DNA of 64,000 bases from Paenibacillus hemerocallicola (lineage in GTDB: Bacteria > Bacillota > Bacilli > Paenibacillales > NBRC-103111): assembly GCF_006265175.1 (NCBI RefSeq), contig NZ_VDCQ01000030.1, positions 1-64,000 on the forward strand, read 5' to 3'. This document shows, piece after piece, positions 33,052 to 42,566 of this stretch. The notes beneath the pieces were generated by a model, which worked only from the letters and a program-made list of their open reading frames with translations, made no database searches and had not been told where the DNA came from. How positions within the stretch are numbered: position 1 is the first letter of the stretch; the number at the start of each line of letters is the position of its first letter. Position numbers and translations under genes: made by a program.

Positions 33052-34242
33052 ATGAAACTTGAGCTTGATTTTTTTTCTCACTTGCTAGTGGATACGTATC
33101 CATTTCAATTTAGGATTTCCAATGAAGACACTTCCGTTCATCTGAAGAGCGATTCTCTCGAAGTTCTGGCGCATACGAGGGCTTATTTGCACTATGAACT
33201 TACGAATACGCCTAATTTATACAATTGGGAATTTATAGCGCTCACATCGTGTTCAATGGATTTTGAGGTGCTATTTCAAGGAGCCGAACAAAAAAATCTG
33301 GAGTATGGGGATCCGGGCTCCACAATACATATTTCTTCTTGGCTCGGGATTCGGAACCATCGATCAAAAAGCTTTATTTTTGTTAACCATAAGGAACGTA
33401 AAGTCATTCTTATAAATTCTGATGAACGTTCACTGTTTGTGGATACCTATAAAGCAGTTCGGCAAACGATAACTAGTGAATTGATGGGACGGTGTATTCC
33501 GTTACATTGTTCAAGCTTTTCTTATGGCGGTCAAGGTATTATTTTTGTGGGCGATAAAGGAAGCGGGAAAACGACTCTGCTGGTGGCCTCATTGTTACAA
33601 AAAGGAAGATTGGCTAGCTATCTAGGAAATGACCGGATTTTGGCACGTGCGGATGAAACGGGAGTCAATCTTTATGTGTGGCCTACTGTACTTGGAATTG
33701 GGCCGGGTGCGATTCATAATATGCCAAAATTCAAAGAGCAAATGTTGCCGGATCTGCATGATCGCGCGGGTGGAACGGCTCGATGGCTGTTCGATCAAGA
33801 GTTGATAACGGAGCCTGAAGGCCCCTTTAAAGAAGTAGAGAATCTGGAACGGAGTAAACAATGGAACTGGCCCCAAAAACTTTGGCTAACGCCGATGGAG
33901 GTAGCTGCTTCCTGCAATACCAACCTGGGACATCGGAGCGGGCTAAATCTGATTATTTATCCCAGTCTTAATCCGGATGCCAAGCATGTATCCGTAGAAG
34001 AGATCAATGGGGAACAGTCGGCCGAAATGATAAATTCAAATATTTTGAAAGAACTTACATTTTATCCGAATTGGATGAAACTTCCGACTCCTCACACAGA
34101 TGTATGGAATAATTCCGTTGCTGAATTGCAGGAAAAGGTTAAAAAAATTCCTGCTTATAAAATTACCGGCGGGCCTGATACTGAAGCTGTAGTAAATGCC
34201 GTTTTTTCATTACTCTCTCGTAGGGGAAAGGGGAGAGTCTAA
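33052..34242 (+). CDS. HPr-kinase-like P-loop protein
   Basis: The protein has 396 residues from the ATG at 33052, after GGGAGAG. Residues 145-190 carry a P-loop, GDKGSGKTTLL (167-177), preceded by PLHCSSFSYGGQGIIFV, the arrangement seen in HprK/P-type kinase domains of biosynthetic clusters. The N-terminal 140 residues are beta-rich and unassigned. Such kinases occur in some lasso-peptide clusters of Paenibacillus, where they phosphorylate the precursor peptide, and are paired there with NTP_transf_5 proteins, as is true here (37171). No lasso cyclase or precursor is present, so the substrate must differ. The stop overlaps the next start by one base (TAATG). Confidence 0.78.
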   Translation: MKLELDFFSHLLVDTYPFQFRISNEDTSVHLKSDSLEVLAHTRAYLHYELTNTPNLYNWEFIALTSCSMDFEVLFQGAEQKNLEYGDPGSTIHISSWLGIRNHRSKSFIFVNHKERKVILINSDERSLFVDTYKAVRQTITSELMGRCIPLHCSSFSYGGQGIIFVGDKGSGKTTLLVASLLQKGRLASYLGNDRILARADETGVNLYVWPTVLGIGPGAIHNMPKFKEQMLPDLHDRAGGTARWLFDQELITEPEGPFKEVENLERSKQWNWPQKLWLTPMEVAASCNTNLGHRSGLNLIIYPSLNPDAKHVSVEEINGEQSAEMINSNILKELTFYPNWMKLPTPHTDVWNNSVAELQEKVKKIPAYKITGGPDTEAVVNAVFSLLSRRGKGRV

Positions 34243-35516
34243 TGTTAGCTTTTTTCGGAGGAAAACCCGAAGTTACAGTTACTCAACCGCACAGTAATTG
34301 GCCAATTGTTCTACCCGAAGTAATTCGTGCTGTCCAGAAATATTTGGAGGATGGAAGCCCGCTATCCATTAGTGATAAGACTGGCGTGGTTAATGATCTG
34401 GAAACAAGTTTTGAAGAATATTACGGTCTCCCGTATGCGCTTCTGACCAACTCGGGAAGCAACGCTTTATTTTCGGCATTTATGGCAATAGGCATCGGTC
34501 CTGGTGACGAGGTCATCGCCCCGACTTACGCATTCCATGCTTGCATAACTTCTGTAATTAATCGAGGAGCGGTTCCAGTATTATGCGACACCGAGCCCGA
34601 CTCTATGAACATCGATGCGGCTTCTATCGAGCAATTAATTACTCCGCGAACCCGTGCAATTGTCGTTGTGCATAATTGGGGTCATCCGGTCGATCTGGAA
34701 CGGATTAGACTCGTTGCGGACAGACACGGTTTGTATTTGATTGAAGACTGCTCTCATGCGCACGGATCGGAGTATAACCATCAGAAGGTCGGAACGTTCG
34801 GAGACATTAGCTGCTTTAGCCTTCAAGCCAATAAACTTGTATGCGCCGGGGAAGGCGGGGTTTTGCTTACTCCTCACAGGGAATTGTACGAACGTGCATG
34901 TTTATTGGGGCACTACAGAGGACGCAGCCACACGACTATCAAAAGTAAGTTCTACAAGCAATTTGCCGAGACAGGCTATGGTCTGAAAAATCGAATCCAT
35001 CCGTTGGCTGCTGTTATAGCCCGAGAATATTTTTTAGCGCTTGACGATGAAGTTGGCAGACGGGTGGAGATGTTTCATTCATTGAATGAAATACTAAGAA
35101 CTTTGCCCGGAATAAATCCGCCACTGATTAAAGAATACGTGACAAGACATTCCTACTATGGATACAAGCCGGAGTATAATCCGGATGAATTAGAGGGCTT
35201 GAGCATGGAGTTGTTTATAGATGCGTTGAAGTCCGAAGGCGTTGAAATACATAAGCCGACTTTCAAAATGATACATCAACTTGAACTATATAGAACAAGA
35301 AACAATAGGCTTTATCCCAATACTCCCGAAAACTGGAGGGTGTACGGGGATGGAGATTTCCCGAATTCCGAAAAACTGATTACAAAATTGCTAACTTTAT
35401 CTATTCCAACGGGACCAGAATCAAAATCAATCATGGAACAGTACATGAACGCATTTTATAAAGTAGTCGAAAATTATCGTAAGCTACTAGATTACTCGAC
35501 AGTTGCATTGAAATAG
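34242..35516 (+). CDS. DegT/DnrJ/EryC1/StrS family PLP aminotransferase
   Basis: The protein has 424 residues. It is a fold-type I PLP enzyme: TNSGSNALFSAF binds the phosphate, D169 in IEDCSHAHGSEY pairs with the pyridine nitrogen, and K198 in FSLQANKLVCAGEGG forms the Schiff base. The family aminates keto sugars or cyclitols, and also includes 3-amino-5-hydroxybenzoate synthases; the SLQ-NKL-AGEGG segment is shared with both. In butirosin-type pathways the homologue aminates 2-deoxy-scyllo-inosose. Here it supplies an amino group to a keto intermediate, with acceptor unknown. It is translationally coupled to the HPr-kinase-like gene. Confidence 0.9.
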   Translation: MLAFFGGKPEVTVTQPHSNWPIVLPEVIRAVQKYLEDGSPLSISDKTGVVNDLETSFEEYYGLPYALLTNSGSNALFSAFMAIGIGPGDEVIAPTYAFHACITSVINRGAVPVLCDTEPDSMNIDAASIEQLITPRTRAIVVVHNWGHPVDLERIRLVADRHGLYLIEDCSHAHGSEYNHQKVGTFGDISCFSLQANKLVCAGEGGVLLTPHRELYERACLLGHYRGRSHTTIKSKFYKQFAETGYGLKNRIHPLAAVIAREYFLALDDEVGRRVEMFHSLNEILRTLPGINPPLIKEYVTRHSYYGYKPEYNPDELEGLSMELFIDALKSEGVEIHKPTFKMIHQLELYRTRNNRLYPNTPENWRVYGDGDFPNSEKLITKLLTLSIPTGPESKSIMEQYMNAFYKVVENYRKLLDYSTVALK

Positions 35517-35545
35517 AGGAGTAGCTTTCCTAGGAGTGTTCTAGC

Positions 35546-36499
35546 TTGTCTATCGAATTGATAAATGATGTGTTTCCGGACAGTGCGATTACTTGTACCG
35601 AGGTTTTAATAGATCAACCCAATAAGCTAGTAATAAGATACGGTCTATTGCAAGGAACAACAAAAAGAAATGTAGTATATAAAAAAGGTTCATATAAAGA
35701 GATGCAAATTTCGGAATATCTCGATAAAATAAAAGTTCCAGGAATTCCATTTTTGTATTATGTTGATGATAAACAAATGATTATGGAAAGTACTGGCGAT
35801 CCAATCAAAAAGAATTCGGTAATTCCCGTCTCGGTGCTGAATACGATTTGTTATGTACATAACGCGACTATTGGTAAAATAGAGTCGATTCCTTTTGTTG
35901 GAATACACACCGAGAAAACGTACTATGAAGAGCTGGAGGATCTCCAACTCATATTAACAACGGTCCTTAACGGTAAACACGCCGAAATTTTATTCGATAA
36001 CGAAATGAAAGCGATTATTATGGAAAGTATGTATGAAATATCAAAATATTTTTATGCATTACAAACTACAAATTGCTTCAGTCTCATTCATTTTGATTTA
36101 TGGAGTGGTAATATGCTGATCAATCAGGAGGGGCACGGATATAGTGTTATAGATTGGGGAAAAGGTGCCTACGGGAATCCCGTGTTTGATCTAATCACCT
36201 TTTCGGACTGGAGGAGGTCGGCAAATTTTTACTATAAACATAGAATAAAGAATCCAGCTTACCAGCTAAATTATGACAAATTTCAATTACAGTGCTACAT
36301 AGCCAGAACGGTTAAAATTTTAAGTTATTTAGACTGGGATCTGAATGTGAATAATTTGGTAACGAAAGATTTGAATAATAAAGTCATTAAAAAAGTCGTA
36401 ACGATGAGAAAGGCTCATATAAAAAGGAGGCTTGACGAGATCCGGACTAATTTATTCATATTAAAGAACTTGAAGCCGACAGAGAAGGCCATTTTATGA
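35546..36499 (+). CDS. Aminoglycoside-phosphotransferase/choline-kinase-like protein
   Basis: The protein has 317 residues with a TTG start after TAGGAG. The catalytic loop HFDLWSGN (183-190, catalytic D184, metal-binding N189) and the metal-binding IDWGKGAYGNPVFDL (D203) define the APH/fructosamine-kinase-like fold; the N-lobe Lys is in the NVVYKKGS region. Roles could be phosphorylation of a pathway intermediate or of the finished compound as self-protection. The next gene, overlapping by four bases, is a HAD phosphatase, so a phosphorylate-then-release cycle is possible. Very AT-rich, like its neighbours. Confidence 0.82.
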   Translation: MSIELINDVFPDSAITCTEVLIDQPNKLVIRYGLLQGTTKRNVVYKKGSYKEMQISEYLDKIKVPGIPFLYYVDDKQMIMESTGDPIKKNSVIPVSVLNTICYVHNATIGKIESIPFVGIHTEKTYYEELEDLQLILTTVLNGKHAEILFDNEMKAIIMESMYEISKYFYALQTTNCFSLIHFDLWSGNMLINQEGHGYSVIDWGKGAYGNPVFDLITFSDWRRSANFYYKHRIKNPAYQLNYDKFQLQCYIARTVKILSYLDWDLNVNNLVTKDLNNKVIKKVVTMRKAHIKRRLDEIRTNLFILKNLKPTEKAIL

Positions 36500-37167
36500 C
36501 CAAGGGCATCATATTCGATTTTGATGGTGTAATCCTCGATACGGAAACGATCGATTATAAAGTTATGTGTCAAATATATGAAGAATATGGGGCCGTATTG
36601 CCGCTTGACATGTGGGCGAGGAGGGTCGGCGGACATAAAAATAATTTCGATCCCTATGAATATCTTATAAGCTGTACGCAAAACAATCTAAATAAAAATG
36701 ATCTTAAGAAGTATAAAAAGGCCAAGTATGAGCAATGTATGGCAAATGAAAGGCTGCTGCCCGGAGTGCTATCATGTCTACAATCCGCGAAAAGGATGAA
36801 CATCCCGGTAAGTATCGCCTCCAGTTCACCACGAAAAAGAATAGTAGAACTGCTAGGCAAATTTAATATCATTGACTATTTCGCCTATATTGTGAGTTCA
36901 GAAGATGTAGTTAACGTCAAGCCCCATCCGGACTTATACTTGAAAGCCGTGTCGTTGATGAATCTGGAACCATTCGATGTTATAGCCATTGAAGATTCAC
37001 CTGCAGGAGCAAGGGCAGCGAAGGACGCCGACATATATTGTATTATTGTTCCAAATGAAATGACGAGAAGATTTACTTTTCAAAATGTGGACTTGCAATT
37101 AAATTCTTTGCAGGAAATGGAGTTGCCCGATCTGTTAAACTATGTAAATATAGTGAAAGGAAGATAA
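36496..37167 (+). CDS. HAD superfamily hydrolase, beta-phosphoglucomutase-like
   Basis: The protein has 223 residues. Motif I is DFDGVILDTE with nucleophile D8 and D10. Motif II is SIASSSPRKR, motif III is the Lys in VNVKPHPDLY, and motif IV is IEDSPAGARAAKDA. A four-helix cap lies between motifs I and II, as in beta-phosphoglucomutase and small sugar-phosphate phosphatases. It overlaps the kinase gene by ATGA and is likely to remove a phosphate added earlier in the pathway. Mutase activity cannot be ruled out. Confidence 0.88.
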   Translation: MTKGIIFDFDGVILDTETIDYKVMCQIYEEYGAVLPLDMWARRVGGHKNNFDPYEYLISCTQNNLNKNDLKKYKKAKYEQCMANERLLPGVLSCLQSAKRMNIPVSIASSSPRKRIVELLGKFNIIDYFAYIVSSEDVVNVKPHPDLYLKAVSLMNLEPFDVIAIEDSPAGARAAKDADIYCIIVPNEMTRRFTFQNVDLQLNSLQEMELPDLLNYVNIVKGR

Positions 37168-37170
37168 AAG

Positions 37171-38334
37171 ATGGAAATCGAGTTGGCTTTAGAAGAGAGA
37201 CTGATTCTCAAACTAATAAAGCTAGACATGACAGACGAAGAAGTAGAAGAATGCCGCCGCTTAATGAGTGAAGGAGCAGTTGATTGGGGGAGAATGATTC
37301 ATCTCGCGGTTATGCATAAAGTTACCATGATTATGTATAGAAATGTTATAGAGAAAAATATATTCAATGTTGAAGGCAAATGGAAAAATATTCTCAACAC
37401 CTACCTTGCAGGGAATCGGATACGTAATGAAATGATTTATCGTCATATTTATCCCGTATTAAGCGAATTGTCTGAAATAGACGTAACATGCATCCTATTA
37501 AAAGGCGCTTTATTAAATCATACCTTATACGATGATTTTGGATTGCGACATAGTAACGATGTCGATTTACTTGTAAGTGAAGATGCTTTGACGGTTACCG
37601 AGAAAATTTTTGAAAAGCACGGATTTATTCAAGGCCAGATCAACTGGGAGACTAGAAAGCTGGAACCGGCCACTAGAAAACAAAAAGCTTTTCAGCGAAT
37701 GTCTACCCATGAGCTAATGCCTTTTATATTGGAAAAAAACGAGAGTTTTTGCAAATTTGTCGAGGTCGACGTTCATTTCGATATTTTTAGCCGAGCCAAA
37801 AGAATGAGAGCAAATTTCCCTATCGCGGAACTGTTTAAATCAGCAAAAAAAATAACTATTAACGGGAATATTGAATGCTACTCTCTAAAGCCGGAATACA
37901 ATCTAATGCAATTAGCATCGCACCTCTATCAGGATGCAACAATGATACAAAGTATTTCAAGGGGGAAAGACATTGAGCTAATAAAATTCGTGGATTTAAA
38001 TGAATTCATACGTCGGAATATTCATGAAATAAATTGGGGAGTTTTTGCCGAACAATTGGTGGAATTTCGAATCAACCCCATCGTTTATTACGCTATTTAT
38101 TATACGGAGCAAATATTTGGCGAACTAGTTCCCAGATCTTTTATGAACAGTATTTGCCCGCCCGATCAGGAATACCTTAATATGTTTGCATTCGAGGAAG
38201 AGCATCAGCACGTATGGCAACAGCCATTTTTTGAGCGTATGTTTAATTTCGATAGAAAAGAGGCGTTGAAAGATATTAAAAAAGATGAGTCTTTAAAATA
38301 CATCTCTATTCTGAAGGAGTTAAAAGCAAAGTAA
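37171..38334 (+). CDS. NTP_transf_5 family nucleotidyltransferase-like protein
   Basis: The protein has 387 residues. The family core is ILLKGALLNHTLYDDFGLRHSN at about 108-129, followed by DVDLLV, where D130 and D132 form the metal-binding pair of the polymerase-beta-like fold. The rest is helical. Members of this family sit next to HPr-kinase-like genes in some peptide clusters and have been linked there to extended phosphorylation. The same pairing is seen here, three genes apart. The substrate is unknown. It follows the HAD gene by three bases. Confidence 0.8.
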   Translation: MEIELALEERLILKLIKLDMTDEEVEECRRLMSEGAVDWGRMIHLAVMHKVTMIMYRNVIEKNIFNVEGKWKNILNTYLAGNRIRNEMIYRHIYPVLSELSEIDVTCILLKGALLNHTLYDDFGLRHSNDVDLLVSEDALTVTEKIFEKHGFIQGQINWETRKLEPATRKQKAFQRMSTHELMPFILEKNESFCKFVEVDVHFDIFSRAKRMRANFPIAELFKSAKKITINGNIECYSLKPEYNLMQLASHLYQDATMIQSISRGKDIELIKFVDLNEFIRRNIHEINWGVFAEQLVEFRINPIVYYAIYYTEQIFGELVPRSFMNSICPPDQEYLNMFAFEEEHQHVWQQPFFERMFNFDRKEALKDIKKDESLKYISILKELKAK

Positions 38335-38365
38335 TATAGCAGAATTTTATTGGAGGAATTTTTGT

Positions 38366-38962
38366 ATGATAGGAATTATAGATTATGGTGCGGGTAATCT
38401 CTTCAGCGTGCAAAAATCAATCGAAAAACTAGGAAAACAAGCAAAAATAGTTTCATATCCCGAAGATTTTACGCAAATCGATAAAGTAATCCTTCCGGGT
38501 GTAGGGAATGCAAAAAGAACTATGGATATTTTGGACCATCGGGGGCTAAGCAGAGCTATAAACGAAATCGTAAAAGAAATACCCTTTCTGGGAATTTGTT
38601 TGGGGATGCAGTTGCTTCTAGACTATAGCAAAGAAAATGATGCCACTTGTTTAGGGATTGTGAGTGGCGGGGTAGTACCTTTTGACCAAAGCCTCAGAGT
38701 TCCACACATGGGTTGGAATGAAGTAAAGCAGGAAAAAAAACATAGAATCTTTGATGGCATTCCGGATAAGTCCAATTTTTATTTTGTTCATTCTTATCGT
38801 GTGTTTACAAACGATTCGGAACATACAATTGGAACAACCATTTACGATGGCTCGTTTTCGAGCGTAATCGCCAAAGAGGACCATATTATCGGGGTACAAT
38901 TCCATCCCGAGAAAAGCGGAGAAACAGGCCTTTTACTGCTTGAAAATTTTTGTCGTTTGTAA
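38366..38962 (+). CDS. HisH-like glutamine amidotransferase
   Basis: The protein has 198 residues. It is a class I amidotransferase with the full triad: C78 in GICLGMQ, and H180 and E182 in GVQFHPEKS. The oxyanion and glutamine-binding loops (PGVGNA, FVHSYRV) are present, and the length matches HisH. It should pass ammonia from glutamine to the HisF homologue at 29600, which is encoded at the opposite end of the cluster on the other strand. The usual third partner in modified-sugar pathways (a WbpG-like N-acetyl sugar amidotransferase) is absent. Confidence 0.9.
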   Translation: MIGIIDYGAGNLFSVQKSIEKLGKQAKIVSYPEDFTQIDKVILPGVGNAKRTMDILDHRGLSRAINEIVKEIPFLGICLGMQLLLDYSKENDATCLGIVSGGVVPFDQSLRVPHMGWNEVKQEKKHRIFDGIPDKSNFYFVHSYRVFTNDSEHTIGTTIYDGSFSSVIAKEDHIIGVQFHPEKSGETGLLLLENFCRL

Positions 38963-38986
38963 ATTGCATAAAACGAAGGAGAGCCA

Positions 38987-40786
38987 ATGTCATCGAGTAA
39001 ACGTCAAACGGCGGCGCTAAACGGGGCGGGTTCCGGGATGCTGAGCGTCTATGGGTGGGTTATTGCTTATTTGGGCCGATATAAGTGGCATGTTGCTCTA
39101 TTTATTGGATGCGGGGTAGTAGCTTCCGTTATCGAGCTGTCGATTCCGAAATTCATTCAATTTTTCATCGATCAAGTGTTGCCTGGCAGAAACATCCCAT
39201 TGTTTGCGCAGCTATTGTCGGTGCTATGCCTCTGTTTTATTATGCTGTTCATAGTAAAAGCTTTTCGCAATGTATTGCAAAGAATATTTCAGGAAAAGAC
39301 GGCTCGGGATCTTCAGCTCGGCCTGCTTGCCCAGTTGCGGCGCTTGGGCTTTTCCTATTACGAGCAACATCCGACGGGAGAAACATTGGCGCTGTTCAAC
39401 ACGGAAGTCGCGGCCGTGCAGCAAATCTATAGGAGATATTTTCCTACGATCATTCAGGGGAGTTTGACCTTTGGCATTGCCTTCGTGTTTGCCGCTCAAA
39501 TCCATTTTATTCTAACTATTTCAATTGTGCCCTTTTTCCTGTCGTACTATATGATAGGACCGTATTTCGAGAAGAAGGCGGCATTGATCGGCAGAGAAGC
39601 ACAGCAAAAACGAACGGAAGCCAACAAAAAATTGTATGACAGCTTTTCCGCGATTCTCGAGCTTCGGGCTTTCGGTGCCCAGCAATGGGATTTGCGCCGT
39701 CTCCTCGCCAAGTTTACGAGTTTTCATGAGGTGCTGCTGGCGCAATATTTGAACGCCTATCTTAGAGGGACTGTGCGAAGGGTGACGACCTACTTCGGCG
39801 CGCTTTTTCTGTTTGTGTACGGGGTGCACTTGGTTCGGAACGGAGAAATGAGCGTAGGGGAATTTGTGGCGTTTGCCTCTTATTATTTTCTGATTATGGG
39901 AGATTTGACCCGTATTGTAACGATGACTACCGAGCAACGGTTGCTGCTGCATCAAGCGGAAAAGCTGTATCGGTTCATGCACGAGGAGCCCGAGGCGGCG
40001 GAGCCGGCACGGCCTGTCGTACTTCCCGCCATTCGGGGGGAAATCCGCTTTCGCGATGTGTATTTCGGCTATCCGCAGTTTCCGGCTGTCATTAGGGGGT
40101 TCGAGCTCCATATTCGTTCGGGGGAAAAAGTGGCCTTAGTCGGGACAAGCGGCAATGGGAAATCGACTTTGCTGAAGCTGGTGGGGCGGTTTTACGACCC
40201 GCAGCAGGGGGAGATTTTGCTGGACGGGGCTCCCTTGCCCGAGCTTTCGTTCTCCCAGCTTCGCGGGGCTATCGGATTTGTGTTTCAAGAAACGTATCTC
40301 TACGGTACTTCGGTGATGGAAAATATCCGCTTCGGCCGCCCGGAGGCCAGTGACGAGCAGGTGATGGCGGCGGCGCAAGCGGCTTATGCCCATGACTTTA
40401 TCGTGCAGATGCCGCAGGGCTACGATACGTTGGTTGGCGAGCGGGGTATCAAGCTTTCCGGCGGACAAAAGCAGCGCATCGCGATTGCCCGCATGTTTGT
40501 GAAAAATCCGTCCATCGTGCTGCTGGATGAGGCAACGTCGGCGCTGGACAATACGAGCGAGATTGAGGTGCAGAAAGCGCTGGATGCTTTGCTGGAAGGG
40601 CGGACGACGATTGCCGTTGCCCATCGTTTGTCGACGGTGCGCGATTATGATCGAATCGTTGTAATGGACGGGGGGCGCAATGTGGAAGAAGGCACTTACC
40701 GGCAATTGCTGGAAAGGAAAGGCATGTTTTACCGACTGGCCGAGGGCGAAACGGCTGATGCAAACATGGCGGGTGAAGCTGGATGA
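38987..40786 (+). CDS. ABC half-transporter (membrane plus ATPase), first of a pair
   Basis: The protein has 599 residues with an ATG after AAGGAGAG. An N-terminal exporter membrane domain with about six helices spans residues 20-320. The C-terminal ATPase has Walker A VGTSGNGKST, signature LSGGQKQRIA and Walker B IVLLDEATSALD. It has no peptidase domain. It is coupled by ATGA to a second half-transporter, so the two probably form a heterodimer that exports the cluster product. Base composition is clearly more GC-rich than in the flanking cluster genes, as if it were of different origin. Confidence 0.9.
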   Translation: MSSSKRQTAALNGAGSGMLSVYGWVIAYLGRYKWHVALFIGCGVVASVIELSIPKFIQFFIDQVLPGRNIPLFAQLLSVLCLCFIMLFIVKAFRNVLQRIFQEKTARDLQLGLLAQLRRLGFSYYEQHPTGETLALFNTEVAAVQQIYRRYFPTIIQGSLTFGIAFVFAAQIHFILTISIVPFFLSYYMIGPYFEKKAALIGREAQQKRTEANKKLYDSFSAILELRAFGAQQWDLRRLLAKFTSFHEVLLAQYLNAYLRGTVRRVTTYFGALFLFVYGVHLVRNGEMSVGEFVAFASYYFLIMGDLTRIVTMTTEQRLLLHQAEKLYRFMHEEPEAAEPARPVVLPAIRGEIRFRDVYFGYPQFPAVIRGFELHIRSGEKVALVGTSGNGKSTLLKLVGRFYDPQQGEILLDGAPLPELSFSQLRGAIGFVFQETYLYGTSVMENIRFGRPEASDEQVMAAAQAAYAHDFIVQMPQGYDTLVGERGIKLSGGQKQRIAIARMFVKNPSIVLLDEATSALDNTSEIEVQKALDALLEGRTTIAVAHRLSTVRDYDRIVVMDGGRNVEEGTYRQLLERKGMFYRLAEGETADANMAGEAG

Positions 40787-42561
40787 AGGGGAAGCGGAAT
40801 GCAAGCACGGACGTTGTCCCGGCAGACGGGCGAATGACCAATATCGGATGGTTGATTTCCGTTTCCCGGGCAATCCGGGGCGGGCTTTTGCTCGGCCTGC
40901 TGCTGGTTGCCGGCAAAACGGTGGCGAATTTGGCGCTGACCGGGGTGCAGAAGTGGATTATCGACGATATTTTTCTGGGTCAAAACTATGGTCTGCTGTG
41001 GCCGGTCATGTTCGGCTTCGCGCTTGCGATTGTCGCCTATAATGCTTTTCATGCCATGGGCGATTTAACTTTAACGAAGCATTCGTACCGGCTGTCCCGC
41101 TCGCTGACGGAGACTTTCCTGCAGACCGTTCACCGGCTGCCGGCCGATACGCTGCAAAATGAGCGTACCGGTAAACTGGTCAACCACGTCACGGGCGACA
41201 TTCAATCCGTGGCAAGCATTTATTCGGGCTCGTTGTCCAACGGCGTTCAGCAAGTGATCGGCGCCGCGATGCTGATCGTTGTCGTCGCTTATGCCAGCCC
41301 TGTCATTTTGATCAGTGTATTGGCCGTCGGCGCGCTTTATATTCCATTGGGCAAGTATTTCGGTCCTCGTCTCAAAGCGGCGTCCAAAGAAGTGCAAAGC
41401 GGACGCTCCGACCTTGTTGTTTATTTCGAGGAGGGGGTTGCCTCGACCCGCGAAGTGATTGCGTTCGACCGGGTGTCCTGGGAGAAGCGGCGCTACGGGG
41501 AATGGTTTGCCGTTTTTTTCGAAAAGGTGATGAAAGAAGGCAAGCTCGTGAACCGACACCTGCTGTGGAGCGACCCGCTTCGCTGGGGAGTCCGGCTGTT
41601 TGTCCTCGGGTACGGGGGTTATGAAGTGATGCGCGGGAATCTAACCTTGGGCTTGTTTGTCGTGGTGTATCAGTTCTCGACGCAGTTGATGGAATCCGTA
41701 TATGGCATTTATCAGTTTATTACGGGTCTTACCGGTCGTATGGCTTCCGTGGAGCGGTTGCGGGAAGTGCTGGATCGGGCGCAAATTTCCGAAGGGACGG
41801 AGCGGCTTCCGGGGCGTATCCGGCAAATCGCCTTTCAAAAGGTATGCTTCCGTTATTCGGAAGAAACGCCGCTTGTGCTGGATCATTTGACCATGACCTT
41901 GCCGCTTCAACGAAAAATTGCTTTCGTGGGGAGCAGCGGCGGAGGCAAATCGACGATCGCCCAGCTGTTGATCCGTTTCCGCGAGCCGGACAGCGGGGCG
42001 ATTTCGGTCGATGGTTTTCCGCTGCATAACATCCACCGACAGCAGTGGACGGAACGGGTCGCTATTGTTTTTCAGGAGCCGTATCTGTTTCCGGATACGA
42101 TCCGCGCCAACTTGTTGATGGGAGACGAGCAAATGGACGAGTCGCAGATGAAGGAGGCGTGCCGGGTCGCCTGCATCGACGACTGGATCGAGGCACTGCC
42201 GCTGGGCTACGACACGGTGCTTGGGGAACGGGGCATAACTTTGTCCGGAGGGCAACGCCAGCGAATTGCTCTGGCGCGTGCCATTGCAAGGCAGCCGGAT
42301 ATTCTGATTCTGGATGAGGCAACCTCGGCTCTTGATTTGGAGACGGAGCGGAACGTGATGGCCAGATTGGATGCATGCCGGAAAGAGCGAACGACGATCG
42401 TCATTGCCCACCGGCTCTCCACGATCCAAAATGCGGATGTAATCTATGTCATGGATAGCGGGAAAATTGCCGAACAAGGTACGCATGAACAACTGCTGGC
42501 ACAACGGGGCGTGTATGAATCATTACAGAACGTGCAACCGCAATGGGAAAAGGGGGCTTGA
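40783..42561 (+). CDS. ABC half-transporter (membrane plus ATPase), second of a pair
   Basis: The protein has 592 residues and starts inside the stop of the previous gene. The membrane domain is at about 25-310. The ATPase has Walker A VGSSGGGKST, signature LSGGQRQRIA and Walker B ILILDEATSALD, with the complete catalytic Glu. Both members of the pair keep the Glu after Walker B, so neither site is obviously degenerate. Like its partner it is GC-rich for this cluster. Confidence 0.9.
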   Translation: MKGKRNASTDVVPADGRMTNIGWLISVSRAIRGGLLLGLLLVAGKTVANLALTGVQKWIIDDIFLGQNYGLLWPVMFGFALAIVAYNAFHAMGDLTLTKHSYRLSRSLTETFLQTVHRLPADTLQNERTGKLVNHVTGDIQSVASIYSGSLSNGVQQVIGAAMLIVVVAYASPVILISVLAVGALYIPLGKYFGPRLKAASKEVQSGRSDLVVYFEEGVASTREVIAFDRVSWEKRRYGEWFAVFFEKVMKEGKLVNRHLLWSDPLRWGVRLFVLGYGGYEVMRGNLTLGLFVVVYQFSTQLMESVYGIYQFITGLTGRMASVERLREVLDRAQISEGTERLPGRIRQIAFQKVCFRYSEETPLVLDHLTMTLPLQRKIAFVGSSGGGKSTIAQLLIRFREPDSGAISVDGFPLHNIHRQQWTERVAIVFQEPYLFPDTIRANLLMGDEQMDESQMKEACRVACIDDWIEALPLGYDTVLGERGITLSGGQRQRIALARAIARQPDILILDEATSALDLETERNVMARLDACRKERTTIVIAHRLSTIQNADVIYVMDSGKIAEQGTHEQLLAQRGVYESLQNVQPQWEKGA

Positions 42562-42566
42562 TTCAA

